Positions 56,553 to 64,000 of a stretch of DNA of 64,000 nt are shown here, piece by piece. The position numbers and the translations under genes were made by a program. Every line of letters begins with the position of its first letter. Position 1 is the stretch's first letter. The notes beneath the pieces were generated by a model that was not told where the DNA came from, searched no databases, and saw only the letters and a program-made list of their open reading frames with translations. Source of the stretch: Streptomyces sp. PTY087I2 (GTDB lineage Bacteria > Actinomycetota > Actinomycetes > Streptomycetales > Streptomycetaceae); NCBI RefSeq assembly GCF_001687325.1, contig NZ_LZRD01000003.1, positions 273,232-337,231 of the forward strand. Reading direction: 5' to 3'.

Positions 56553-56585
56553 TTATTCGCACACACGCTCGAATAACGTTACGCT
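56552..56585 (+). promoter_or_regulatory. Dyad-bearing promoter of the AlkB-like gene
   Basis: GTTATTCG (56552-56559) and CGAATAAC (56570-56577) form a perfect inverted repeat with a ten-base spacer. A possible -35 TTCGCA (56556-56561) and a -10 TACGCT (56580-56585) are 18 bases apart. The start codon is only six bases beyond, which suggests a leaderless mRNA. The dyad does not match the LexA box. Confidence 0.5.
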
Positions 56586-56591
56586 CCCCCT

Positions 56592-57221
56592 ATGGCCGTA
56601 CACCTGCAAAGCTCACTTTTCGATCAGGAGGCCGAGGTCGGCACCCGCCCCCTGAGCGGACTGCGGCGTACCGATCTCGGCCACGGCGCCTGGATCGACG
56701 TCCTGCCGCAGTGGCTCCGGGGAGCGGACACCCTGTTCGAGACGCTGGTGCGCGACGTCGCCTGGCGGGCCGAGCAGCGCGTGATGTACGAGCGTGTCGT
56801 GGCGGTCCCCCGGCTGCTGGCCTTCTACGGCCGCCACGACCCCCTGCCCCATCCGGCCCTGGAAGCCGCCCGCACCGAGCTCGGCGAGCATTACGCCGCC
56901 GAGCTGGGCGAACCGTTCACCACGGCGGGGCTGTGCTTCTACCGTGACGGGCGGGACGGGGTCGCCTGGCACGGGGACACGATCGGGCGGGGAGGCAGCG
57001 AGGACACGATGGTCGCGATCCTCTCACTGGGCGCGCCCCGGCACCTGGCGCTGCGGCCGCGCCGCCCGGGCCCCGCCCCGGTCCGCCGGCCGCTCGGCCA
57101 CGGCGATCTGATCGTCATGGGCGGCAGCTGCCAGCGCACCTGGGAGCACGCGATCCCCAAGACCGCGCGGGCCGTCGGGCCGCGCGTCAGCGTGCAGTTC
57201 CGGCCCGACGGGGTGCGCTGA
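56592..57221 (+). CDS. AlkB-like Fe(II)/2-oxoglutarate dioxygenase
   Basis: A 209-residue enzyme. WHGDTIG gives the His and Asp iron ligands, WEHAIPKT the distal His, and RVSVQFRPDG the Arg residues that hold 2-oxoglutarate. FYRDGRDGVAWHGD is the usual substrate loop. AlkB homologues reverse alkylation damage in DNA or RNA bases. The protein is short, with a unique head of about 45 residues. It stands alone, with its own dyad-bearing promoter and likely leaderless mRNA. Confidence 0.88.
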   Translation: MAVHLQSSLFDQEAEVGTRPLSGLRRTDLGHGAWIDVLPQWLRGADTLFETLVRDVAWRAEQRVMYERVVAVPRLLAFYGRHDPLPHPALEAARTELGEHYAAELGEPFTTAGLCFYRDGRDGVAWHGDTIGRGGSEDTMVAILSLGAPRHLALRPRRPGPAPVRRPLGHGDLIVMGGSCQRTWEHAIPKTARAVGPRVSVQFRPDGVR

Positions 57222-57294
57222 CCCCGGGTCTCCGGGGCCGCGCCCGGGGGCACCGCGGTTGTGCGGGTCCCGGCCAGGGCCGATTCTGAGAGTA

Positions 57295-60200
57295 ATGAAC
57301 CGGGCCGGGCGCGCCGTGAGCGCGGCGAACACGGCGGAGAGCGCCGATTTCCGTGGGCCCCTGGACATCACCAGGGCGGCCACGGTGGTTCTGGACGCCG
57401 AGAGCACCGTCATCGGCTGGAGTCCGGCGGCGGCCGAGCTCCTGGGCTACGGGCCCGCCGACGCCCTGGGGCGGCCGCTGAGCGCGTTCCTCTCGGTGCA
57501 CCCGGTCGGCGGCACGCCCCCGGCCGAAGCGGCCGGACCGTCCGACGTACCCGGAACGGCCGCCGCCGGCATCGGGCCGCCGTCCCTCGTCGGCAACGAG
57601 ATCCATGTGGCCCACGCCCAGGACGGCCGGGAGCTGCTGGTGGCGACGGCGACCTGCCCGCTGCCGGGCGGGCCGGCCGGCCGTGGCGCCGGCGCGCCGG
57701 ACCGGATCCTGGTGGCGGCCGAGGTGGGCGAACTGCGGCACTGGGAGTCCCGGATCGCGCTGCTCCAGGGGCTGGCCACGCAGTCGCCCGTCGGGCTGGC
57801 GATCTACGACACCGATCTGCGGCTGACCTGGTGCAACACCGCTTACGAACGGGAGATCGGGCAGCCGCTGGCCGCGTTCCGGGGTATGCGGGCCGATGAG
57901 CTGTACTCCAGCGGCTTCTTCGTGTCCCCGGGCTATCCGCAGACGCTCGACGGCGTCATGCACCAGGTGATCGACACCGGCGAGCCGATCCTCGACCTGA
58001 ACTTCCGGGGGCAGCCGCCGAGCGATCCGGGGCGGGACCATCTGTGGTCCTGCGCCTACTACCGGCTGGAGGACGCGCACGGGCATGTGTTCGGCGTGTG
58101 CGAGGACGCCTTCGACATCACCGACCGCTACCGGGTCCAGGAGCGGCTGACGCTCCTCGTCGAGGCCGGCCGCCGGATCGGCACGGTGCTGGACGTGGCC
58201 ACCACCGCCGAGGAGATCGCCGAGGTGGCCGTGCCGGACTTCGCCGCGACCGTACGGGTCGATGTCACGCGGGCCGCGCTGACCGGGGAGACGGCGGCGG
58301 TGGGCAGCACGGCGGACATGTCCCTGCTCCGGGTCGCGGACCGCTCGGAACCGGGCACCGCCACCCCGGACCCGGCCCTCCCGGACCCGAACCAGCCGGA
58401 TCCGGCCCTCCCGGTCCGGGGCGCCCCGGACCCCGCCCTGCCCGAGCCGGGGCGCCCGGACCCGGGCTCCACCGGCTTGGACCGGCCGGATCCCGCCCGG
58501 CCGGACCCGAGTCGGCCGGAGTCGGCACGCCCGGGCCGATCGGCCCCCGGCCCCCCGGACTCGGCCTCGTCCGACCCCGCCCCGCCCGAGTCGGCACGCC
58601 CGGACCCCGGCTCCACCGAACCGGACCGGCCGGATCCCGGAGTCCCGGAATCCGCCCTCCCGGGGTCCAGCCCCCCGAAGACGAGCCCTCTCACCTCGCC
58701 GGACCCGGCGCGCCCGGACCCCGGCTCCACCGAACCGGGCCGATCGGACCCCGGAATCCCGGGCACAGGCCCGCCGGCCCCCGACCCGGACGCCCCGGCC
58801 CCTGGTCCGTCGGCCCCCCAAACCCAGCAGGCCGGACCGCACGGCGTGGGCGGGACCGCACCCGGCACCGCGGCTTCCGGCGGTGACGAGCGGGATCCCT
58901 ATCCGCCCGTCGTCTATCCGCCCGGATCCCCCCAGCACCGCAGCCTCTCCTCGGGTGGGCTCGTGCTCGACGAGGGCACCCTGGTCGTGCCCCTCCGGGC
59001 CGGGGGTGCCGTCCTCGGGCTCGTCACCTTCGACCGGGGCATCGCTCCCGACGCCTCCGGTCGGCCCCCCGCCCCCGACCGGGCGACCACCTTCGACAAC
59101 GGCGAGGTCGCCCTCGCCGACGAGCTCGCGGCCCGGGCCGCGGTCTGCATCGACAACGCGCGCCGCTACACCCGCGAGCGCACCGCCTCCCTCGCCCTCC
59201 AGCGGCAGCTGCTGCCGCACCACCTGCCGCCGCAGTCCGCGGTCAGGACCGCCTACCGCTATCTGCCCGCCGACGACGTGACCGGCGTCGGCGGCGACTG
59301 GTTCGACGTGATCCCGCTGTCCGGGACCCGGGTCGGCCTCGTCGTGGGGGACGTGGTCGGGCACGGCCTCCAGGCCGCCGCCACCATGGGGCGGCTCCGC
59401 ACCTCCGTACGGGCCTTCGCCCAGCTCGACATGGCCCCCGACGAGCTGCTGACCCGGCTGGACGACCTGGTGGGGCAGCCCGCGGAGGAGCCGCCCGACG
59501 CGTACGGCGGGGCGGTCGAGACGTACGACGTGACCACCGGGGCGACCTGCCTGTACGCGGTCTACGACCCGGTCTCCCGGCGTTGCGTCATGGCCCGGGC
59601 CGGGCATCTGCCGCCGGCGATCGTCGACCCCGGGGGTCAGGTGTCGTTCCCGGACCTGCCCGCCGGACCGCCGCTGGGCCTCGGCGGGCTGCCGTTCGAG
59701 TCGATGGAGTTCGAGCTTCCGGTGGGCAGCCTGCTGGCCCTGTTCACCGACGGCCTGGTGGAGGCCCGGGACCACGACATCAGCCATGGCCTCGACATGC
59801 TGGGCCGGGTGCTCGGCGACCGTTCCGCGTCGCTGGAGGAGCTGTGCGACCGGGCGGTGACCGAGCTGGTGCCCGACGGGACGAGCCCCGACGACACCGC
59901 CCTGCTCCTGGTCCGCACCCGCGAGCTCGACGCGGAGCGGGTCGCCGACTGGGAGCTGAGCGCCGAGCCGGTGTCGGTGGGCCGCGCCCGCGAACTCGCC
60001 ACCGGGCAGCTGGAGGCCTGGGGCCTGGAGGAGCTCGTGTTCGCCACCCAGCTCGTCGTCAGCGAACTGGTCACCAACGCCGTCCGGTACGCGGGCGGCC
60101 CGCTGGGGCTCCGCCTCATCCGGGACCGCACCCTGGTGTGCGAGGTCGCGGACACCGGCCACACCTCCCCCCACCTGCGGCACAGCGCGGAGGACGACGA

Positions 60201-60318
60201 GGGCGGGCGCGGCCTGTTCATCGTGGCGCAGCTCGTCCAGCGGTGGGGCACCCGGTACACCCCGACCGGGAAGACCATCTGGACCGAGCAGGCCCTGCCG
60301 CCGGCCGACGAGGCCTGA
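57295..60318 (+). CDS. PAS-PAS-GAF-SpoIIE phosphatase with HATPase domain
   Basis: A 1007-residue cytosolic sensor. PAS-like parts lie at about 20-110 and 165-275. A GAF-like domain starts near 290 and is interrupted by a Pro/Asp-rich insert (about 352-528), resuming with DEGTLVVPLRAGGAVLGLVT. The PP2C-type SpoIIE domain has DDVTGVGGDWFDVI, VGDVVGHGLQAA and LLALFTDGLVEARD. The C-terminal ATPase domain has VVSELVTNAVRYAGG and GGRGLFIVAQL, as in anti-sigma kinases. Such proteins set anti-anti-sigma phosphorylation from inside signals. ATG at 57295 follows GAGAG; an in-frame start lies 12 codons upstream. Confidence 0.88.
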   Translation: MNRAGRAVSAANTAESADFRGPLDITRAATVVLDAESTVIGWSPAAAELLGYGPADALGRPLSAFLSVHPVGGTPPAEAAGPSDVPGTAAAGIGPPSLVGNEIHVAHAQDGRELLVATATCPLPGGPAGRGAGAPDRILVAAEVGELRHWESRIALLQGLATQSPVGLAIYDTDLRLTWCNTAYEREIGQPLAAFRGMRADELYSSGFFVSPGYPQTLDGVMHQVIDTGEPILDLNFRGQPPSDPGRDHLWSCAYYRLEDAHGHVFGVCEDAFDITDRYRVQERLTLLVEAGRRIGTVLDVATTAEEIAEVAVPDFAATVRVDVTRAALTGETAAVGSTADMSLLRVADRSEPGTATPDPALPDPNQPDPALPVRGAPDPALPEPGRPDPGSTGLDRPDPARPDPSRPESARPGRSAPGPPDSASSDPAPPESARPDPGSTEPDRPDPGVPESALPGSSPPKTSPLTSPDPARPDPGSTEPGRSDPGIPGTGPPAPDPDAPAPGPSAPQTQQAGPHGVGGTAPGTAASGGDERDPYPPVVYPPGSPQHRSLSSGGLVLDEGTLVVPLRAGGAVLGLVTFDRGIAPDASGRPPAPDRATTFDNGEVALADELAARAAVCIDNARRYTRERTASLALQRQLLPHHLPPQSAVRTAYRYLPADDVTGVGGDWFDVIPLSGTRVGLVVGDVVGHGLQAAATMGRLRTSVRAFAQLDMAPDELLTRLDDLVGQPAEEPPDAYGGAVETYDVTTGATCLYAVYDPVSRRCVMARAGHLPPAIVDPGGQVSFPDLPAGPPLGLGGLPFESMEFELPVGSLLALFTDGLVEARDHDISHGLDMLGRVLGDRSASLEELCDRAVTELVPDGTSPDDTALLLVRTRELDAERVADWELSAEPVSVGRARELATGQLEAWGLEELVFATQLVVSELVTNAVRYAGGPLGLRLIRDRTLVCEVADTGHTSPHLRHSAEDDEGGRGLFIVAQLVQRWGTRYTPTGKTIWTEQALPPADEA
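58350..58880 (+). repeat. Pro/Asp-rich repetitive insert inside the GAF domain
   Basis: About 177 codons, nearly all Pro, Asp, Ser, Gly, Arg and Ala. A unit like RPDPGSTEPDRPDPG appears three times with changes. The stretch divides the GAF domain; many related Streptomyces proteins have a short linker here. It is clearly coding but low-complexity, prone to expansion. Confidence 0.7.
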
Positions 60319-60326
60319 CCGCCCGG

Positions 60327-60378
60327 CCCTTCTCCGTAGCCCCTCTCCATAGCCCTTCTCCGTAGCCCCTCTCCGTAC
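60327..60378. repeat. Four 13-base tandem repeats
   Basis: Units at 60327-60339, 60340-60352, 60353-60365 and 60366-60378 share CCCYYCTCCRTAG (last unit ends TAC). Unit 1 and unit 3 are identical. It is a minisatellite in the spacer between the SpoIIE gene and the iron-controlled promoter, and is not coding in any likely frame. Confidence 0.85.
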
Positions 60379-60394
60379 GGGCCGTTCCACTTTG

Positions 60395-60436
60395 TTGACA
60401 ACCCAACAGATCTCGACTTAGGTGTGCCTTACCTAA
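60395..60436 (+). promoter_or_regulatory. Iron box overlapping the promoter of a secreted-protein gene
   Basis: A perfect -35 TTGACA (60395-60400), 17-base spacer, and -10-like TTAGGT (60418-60423). The 19-base sequence 60418-60436 matches the iron-box consensus TTAGGTTAGGCTAACCTAA at 15 positions, and the dyad extends to perfect 10-base arms (60414-60423 and 60431-60440). DmdR/DtxR/IdeR repressors with Fe(II) bind such boxes and would block the polymerase here. Confidence 0.85.
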
Positions 60437-60489
60437 GTCGACTGGGTGTCCGTGGTTCTGGTTCCGATGCCGAGAAAGGTGCTCATCCC

Positions 60490-61026
60490 GTGAGTGCTGT
60501 TCCCTCCACCCGTACCGTCGCCCGTACGAGCCTGGCCGCCTTCGCCGCCGCCGCGCTGGCCGTGACCTTCGCCTCCCCCGCCGCCGCCGCGACCGGCACC
60601 CGTACGGTCACCGACGGAGGCACCACCTACAACCTGTCGCTGACGGCCCCCGACAGCGCGGCCGCCTCGGGCGCCAACATCACTGTCACCGGCAGCGGTT
60701 ACAACACCGCCCAGGGCGTGTACGTGAGCCTGTGCGTGGTGGACGGCGCCCAGGGCGCCAACAAGCCCTCGCCGTGCCTCGGCGGCCAGGACGAGTCCGG
60801 CACCACCGGCGCCTCGCACTGGGTCTCCAGCCTGGGCGGCGGCCTCCCCAACACCTCGCCCTTCGGCGCCGGCGGCACCTTCAGCGTCCAGATACACGTC
60901 AAGGCCGACCTCGGCGGCGGCAACGTCTGCGGCGACACCGTCGAGTGCGCCATCGTGACCCGCGCCGACCACACCGACACCAACGACCGCAAGTACGACG
61001 TCCACGCTCCGATCAACTTCGTGTAA
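60490..61026 (+). CDS. Iron-box-controlled secreted protein, Ig-like fold
   Basis: A 178-residue protein. GTG at 60490 with GAAAGG upstream. A signal peptide ends near SPAAAA. The mature part is one domain of about 140 residues, ITVTGSGYNTAQGVYVSLCV then PSPCLGG, FGAGGTFSVQIHV, NVCGDTVECAIVTRADHT. The four Cys probably form two disulphides. The N-terminal domain of the next gene product is clearly the same family, and I recall such domains in actinobacterial haem-uptake (HtaA-type) clusters. No sorting signal, so it is probably free or loosely bound outside the cell. Confidence 0.85.
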   Translation: MSAVPSTRTVARTSLAAFAAAALAVTFASPAAAATGTRTVTDGGTTYNLSLTAPDSAAASGANITVTGSGYNTAQGVYVSLCVVDGAQGANKPSPCLGGQDESGTTGASHWVSSLGGGLPNTSPFGAGGTFSVQIHVKADLGGGNVCGDTVECAIVTRADHTDTNDRKYDVHAPINFV

Positions 61027-61051
61027 CACCACGAGAGTTCCCCATCCCTTC

Positions 61052-61084
61052 GCCCGGTCCCGGCCGTTCGTGCCGGGGCCGGGC
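61052..61084 (+). terminator. Hairpin between the two iron-controlled genes
   Basis: Thirteen-base arms (61052-61064 and 61072-61084, one G-T pair) and a seven-base loop in the 84-base spacer. It may partly stop the transcript, giving more of the small secreted protein than of the large one. Confidence 0.55.
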
Positions 61085-61110
61085 TCCCACGCGTCCTGAC
61101 GAGGAATGAC

Positions 61111-63417
61111 ATGACATCCACTCCGGGCACCGCTCCCGGCACCCCGCCCGGCGGCCAGAGCAGGCTGAGACGCCGCGCCGGCACCGCCGCCGTCGCCGCC
61201 CTGCTGCTCGCGGCGGTCCCCGCGGGCGCGGCGGTCAGCGCCGACGCCGGCACCCCGAAGACCGCCACCGGCCCCCAGGGGCAGCGGCTCACCGTCTCGG
61301 CCACCACCGGTCTCGACCCGGCCGGACAGAAACTCCGGGTCCAGGGCGAGGGGTACGGCCTCACCACCGGCATCTACGTCGCCCTGTGCAAGGACAACGG
61401 GGACAACCGCGTGCCCTCCCCCTGCCTCGGTGGCGCGGACATGAGCGGCGGTTCGAAGACCTCGCAGTGGATCGTGCCCCCGGGCGACCCGTACGAGGGC
61501 GACCTCGCCTCCGCCTTCGGGCCCGGCGGCACCTTCGACGTGGAGATCGAGATCACGGAGAAGGGCGACGGCCTCGACTGCGCCGAGGTGTCCTGTTCCG
61601 TCGTCACCCGCGCCGACCACCGCGCCGCGGGCGACCGTACGCAGGACGTCCGCATACCCGTGGCCTTCGCCGGACAGGAGCCCGGGGAAGGCGACGGCGG
61701 CGAGGGGGTCGACGTACCCCCGGGGACCGTCTCGTACAAGTCCGTCGCCGAGTTCACCTCGGCCGGCAAGCCGCTGGACCTGCTGCTGCACCCCGACTCG
61801 AAGAAGCTGTACGTCGGCGCGGACAACCTCCCCGACACGGCCGACGTCGACGAGCGCGGGCTGCATGTGCTGAACCCCGAGGACGGGACGTCCGAGAGCT
61901 GGATCAGCCAGGCCCCCGGCTCCACCGGTGAGTTGCGGGCCTCGGCCGCCGCGCGTATCGCCGGACCGCTGCCGGGCGACGGCGTCGTCTACAACTACCC
62001 GCTGCGGGGCGTCGGAAGCGCCGCGTCGGGCGACGAGGCGGCCTCCGGCGTCTGGCTCGCCGGGTCCACGATCACCGACATCGCCCCCGGCACGACCCCG
62101 GACACGGTCCTGGTCGCCCAGGGCGCGACGCTCTCCGAGATCGAGCGGGCCACCGGCACGGCGACCCGGACGCTCACCCTGCCGGGCGGTAACCGGTTCG
62201 CCGCCGACGTCGAGCGGGGCGCGCTCTGGTACGCCGACTTCGCGGGCGGGAAACTGCACCGCGTGGACCTCACGTCGTTCGCCCTCAGCGGCTCCTTCGA
62301 CCTGCCCGGCGGGCCGGGCATGGCCGGATTCGCCGTGACGGACCCGGCCACCGGCGCGGTGTGGGTCGGGGTCGACCGGTCCGTGCTGGTCTTCGACGCC
62401 GCGGGCACCCTGGTCAGGACGCTCGTCGGCGCGGACCTGGCCCGCGACGCGGCCTTCGACACGGCGACGGGCCGGGCCTACGTCGTCTGGCAGGACGGCG
62501 GGGACCTCTCCGACCCGGCCAACGACAACAACGGCACGCTCACCGTGTACGACAGCGAGGACTTCGCCCCGGCCGCGAAGGACCTGTCGCTGCCCGGCAA
62601 CCACTCCCAGGCCGGTGCGGCCGCGCTCGCCGTCGAACCGGGCGGCGCCACCGTCTTCGTGACCAGCCCCGCCGAGGGGAAGATCACCAAGCTGGTCCGG
62701 CAGGTCTCGCCCCTGGTGACCCGCGCACCCGCGGACCTCACGGCGAAGGAGGGCGAGGAGGTCACCCTCACCGCCGAGGCGGAGGGCGCCCCGGAGCCCA
62801 CGGTCCGCTGGCAGGTCAGCACCGACGGCTCGCAGACCTGGCAGGACGTCGAGGGCGCGACGGAGCCCGCCCTCACGTTCACCGCGCGCACGGCACAGGA
62901 CGGCTACCGCTACCGCGCCGAGTTCCGCAACGCCGTCGGCACCACCCGCACCGCCGCCGTGACGCTCACCGTCACCCCGGCGACCGGCGGCGACAGCGGA
63001 GGAGACACGGGCGGGGACACGGCCGGGAACACGGGTGGCGACTCCGGAGGAGACACCGGAGGGGACACCGGTGGCGCCGGTGATGCCTCGAACGGCTCCG
63101 GCAGTACGGGAGGTGACGGCTCGACAGGCGGTGACAGCGGTACGCAGTCGGGTGCCGGCTCCACCACCGGTGACGCCAACTCCACCGGCGGCTCCACCGG
63201 GACGGCGGGGGGCTCCACGGGTACGGCCGGGGGTTCCGGCTCCACGGTCGGCGGAGGGGTCGGGGGCGGCACCGGGACCGCCGCCACGTCCGGCGGCGGC
63301 AGCCTGGCCGCCACCGGGGCCACTGTGATGTCAGTAACTCTCGCAGCGGTGGCGCTCGTTGGCGCAGGAGTGCTGGTCCACCGGCGCACCAGGCGGCGCA
63401 CGGAGGGCGCACTCTGA
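61111..63417 (+). CDS. Cell-wall-anchored (sortase) surface protein with beta-propeller
   Basis: A 768-residue protein. After a signal peptide, residues about 45-190 repeat the fold of the previous protein (GIYVALCKDN, PSPCLGG, FGPGGTFDVEIEI, VVTRADHR). Residues about 205-530 look like a six- or seven-bladed propeller of the YVTN type, and 530-625 an Ig-like domain (VTLTAEAEGAPEPTVRWQVS). A 100-residue Gly/Ser/Thr linker spans the wall. The end LAATG (about 732-736), a hydrophobic helix and RRTRRR are a sortase class E sorting signal. RBS GAGGAA precedes the ATG. It likely captures iron or haem at the surface. Confidence 0.87.
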   Translation: MTSTPGTAPGTPPGGQSRLRRRAGTAAVAALLLAAVPAGAAVSADAGTPKTATGPQGQRLTVSATTGLDPAGQKLRVQGEGYGLTTGIYVALCKDNGDNRVPSPCLGGADMSGGSKTSQWIVPPGDPYEGDLASAFGPGGTFDVEIEITEKGDGLDCAEVSCSVVTRADHRAAGDRTQDVRIPVAFAGQEPGEGDGGEGVDVPPGTVSYKSVAEFTSAGKPLDLLLHPDSKKLYVGADNLPDTADVDERGLHVLNPEDGTSESWISQAPGSTGELRASAAARIAGPLPGDGVVYNYPLRGVGSAASGDEAASGVWLAGSTITDIAPGTTPDTVLVAQGATLSEIERATGTATRTLTLPGGNRFAADVERGALWYADFAGGKLHRVDLTSFALSGSFDLPGGPGMAGFAVTDPATGAVWVGVDRSVLVFDAAGTLVRTLVGADLARDAAFDTATGRAYVVWQDGGDLSDPANDNNGTLTVYDSEDFAPAAKDLSLPGNHSQAGAAALAVEPGGATVFVTSPAEGKITKLVRQVSPLVTRAPADLTAKEGEEVTLTAEAEGAPEPTVRWQVSTDGSQTWQDVEGATEPALTFTARTAQDGYRYRAEFRNAVGTTRTAAVTLTVTPATGGDSGGDTGGDTAGNTGGDSGGDTGGDTGGAGDASNGSGSTGGDGSTGGDSGTQSGAGSTTGDANSTGGSTGTAGGSTGTAGGSGSTVGGGVGGGTGTAATSGGGSLAATGATVMSVTLAAVALVGAGVLVHRRTRRRTEGAL

Positions 63418-63434
63418 CGTCGTAGCAGCCCCCG

Positions 63435-63447
63435 CCCCCTTCGGGGG
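63435..63447 (+). terminator. Short GC hairpin after the surface-protein gene
   Basis: A run of five C and five G with a three-base loop, 18 bases past the stop. Short, so low confidence as a terminator. Confidence 0.35.
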
Positions 63448-63610
63448 TCCCGCACAAGCGCTTACCCGGCTGTCACTCCATCACTTTCCTTGCCCATCAG
63501 GCGACATCGGATGTTTCCAGTCGATCGGAGGTGTCTGGACCGAGCCGTCTGAACTTCACGAGAACTCCAGCGAAATGGCACGTGTGTGGATATCGTGCAC
63601 CGGGCGAGGG

Positions 63611-63643
63611 CGCATCCGTCAGTCCATGGGATCGACGGATGCG
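63611..63643. promoter_or_regulatory. 10-bp perfect inverted repeat upstream of last gene
   Basis: CGCATCCGTC (63611-63620) and GACGGATGCG (63634-63643) with a 13-base spacer, 37 bases before the last start. It could be an operator or an mRNA-leader hairpin. Confidence 0.5.
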
Positions 63644-63680
63644 TCCCGTTTGTGGGGGTGCAACTGTGGCTGGGGGGCTC

Positions 63681-64000
63681 ATGGGGCATGTCGAAATACC
63701 TGATACCGATCTGTCCGGACCGGTGGGGCTCCGGGGCGCACCGCGCCCTCGCCCCGCCGCCTCCCGGAATCGCACGGCGGCCCTGGAGCAACTCTGGCGG
63801 GCCCCGACGGCTCAGCGCGACCCGGCCGGCCCGGCGCAGGCCCGGCGGAAGCCGGCGCCCGGGCCGGTTCTCGCCGCGCTGACCGACCTGCTGGGTCTGG
63901 CCGGTCCGGCCTGGCTGCTGCTGCGCGCGGGGGACCAGCCCCGTCCGGTGGCGGCCGCCGCGGTGGCGGGGCTGCTGTGGGCCGGGCTGCGCGGCGCCCG
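63681..64000 (+). CDS. Start of a membrane protein, possibly a sugar transferase (cut by window end)
   Basis: An open frame of over 106 codons runs from ATG 63681 to the window end. The first 70 residues are polar, rich in Arg, Pro and Ala. Then LAALTDLLGLAGPAWLLLRA and VAAAAVAGLLWAGLRGA form hydrophobic helices. Polyprenyl-phosphate sugar transferases begin like this in Streptomyces, but no catalytic part is in the window, so the call is weak. GGGGGG lies shortly before the ATG. Confidence 0.45.
   Translation, partial: MGHVEIPDTDLSGPVGLRGAPRPRPAASRNRTAALEQLWRAPTAQRDPAGPAQARRKPAPGPVLAALTDLLGLAGPAWLLLRAGDQPRPVAAAAVAGLLWAGLRGA

Noticed and set aside
56552..56577. LexA/SOS box before the AlkB-like gene
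   Set aside because: The dyad GTTATTCG-CGAATAAC has the half-sites in a different order and spacing from the actinobacterial LexA box.
60218..60406. Short minus-strand frame across the 13-base repeats
   Set aside because: Its repeat-encoded protein has no start context and the DNA repeat explains the open frame.

Overview
The window is a piece of Streptomyces chromosome. Coding is dense and very GC-rich, third codon positions are almost all G or C, GTG starts are common, ribosome sites are GGAGG-like, and many exported proteins carry lipobox or Tat signals. Gene order on the left arm (amino-acid permease, dxs, xylHGF, rok7B7, ngcEFG, GH92 enzyme, acnA, murA-like) follows the S. coelicolor SCO6014-SCO5998 neighbourhood as I remember it. 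I saw no tRNA, rRNA, CRISPR array, insertion sequence or phage gene.

Layout. 1-8.9 kb (mostly minus strand): end of a NYN/PIN-like gene, an amino-acid permease, DXP synthase (dxs), the xylose ABC transporter xylFGH and its ROK repressor gene rok7B7. 9.1-16.9 kb: the N-acetylglucosamine/chitobiose transporter ngcEFG, facing a large secreted GH92 alpha-mannosidase. 16.9-19.1 kb: a lipoprotein, a small membrane protein and a histidine phosphatase. 19.3-22.0 kb: aconitase acnA, with two operator-like signals upstream. 22.3-27.0 kb: a MerR regulator with UPF0060 (YnfA), then a hydrolase, APH-like kinase, VOC protein, RidA protein and TMEM175-like channel. 27.2-30.2 kb: a MurA-type enzyme fused to an XRE DNA-binding domain, then a two-part secreted protein that could be a toxin.

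30.3-45.7 kb is the most unusual part. Two TIR-transmembrane-WD40 proteins converge on each other around a small lipoprotein, and a two-helix membrane protein lies in the first operon. Next comes a half conservon (nitrate-sensor-type histidine kinase plus roadblock protein) that runs into a branched-chain-amino-acid/urea-type ABC transporter with fused permeases. The only two in-frame TTA (bldA) codons I found by eye are in the first gene of the TIR operon and in the histidine kinase.

45.7-51.4 kb: a LysR regulator divergent from an apparent four-gene operon (Rv2466c/DsbA-like, EamA exporter, MFS exporter, FAD monooxygenase). 51.4-51.6 kb: two truncated genes joined end to end, a deletion scar. 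51.9-56.6 kb: a coupled operon for choline to glycine betaine (aldehyde dehydrogenase, permease, choline oxidase). 56.6-60.3 kb: an AlkB-like oxygenase and a multidomain SpoIIE phosphatase. 60.4-63.4 kb: a textbook iron box overlaps the promoter of a secreted protein, followed by a related protein with a sortase signal; this looks like a surface iron or haem uptake module. The window ends in the start of a membrane protein.

Integration. Much of the window concerns uptake and central metabolism of plant and fungal polymer sugars (xylose, GlcNAc/chitobiose, mannose), isoprenoid precursors, the TCA cycle and osmoprotection. Less-described signalling and surface systems are placed between these blocks. 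Family calls come from reading motifs; no database search was run.
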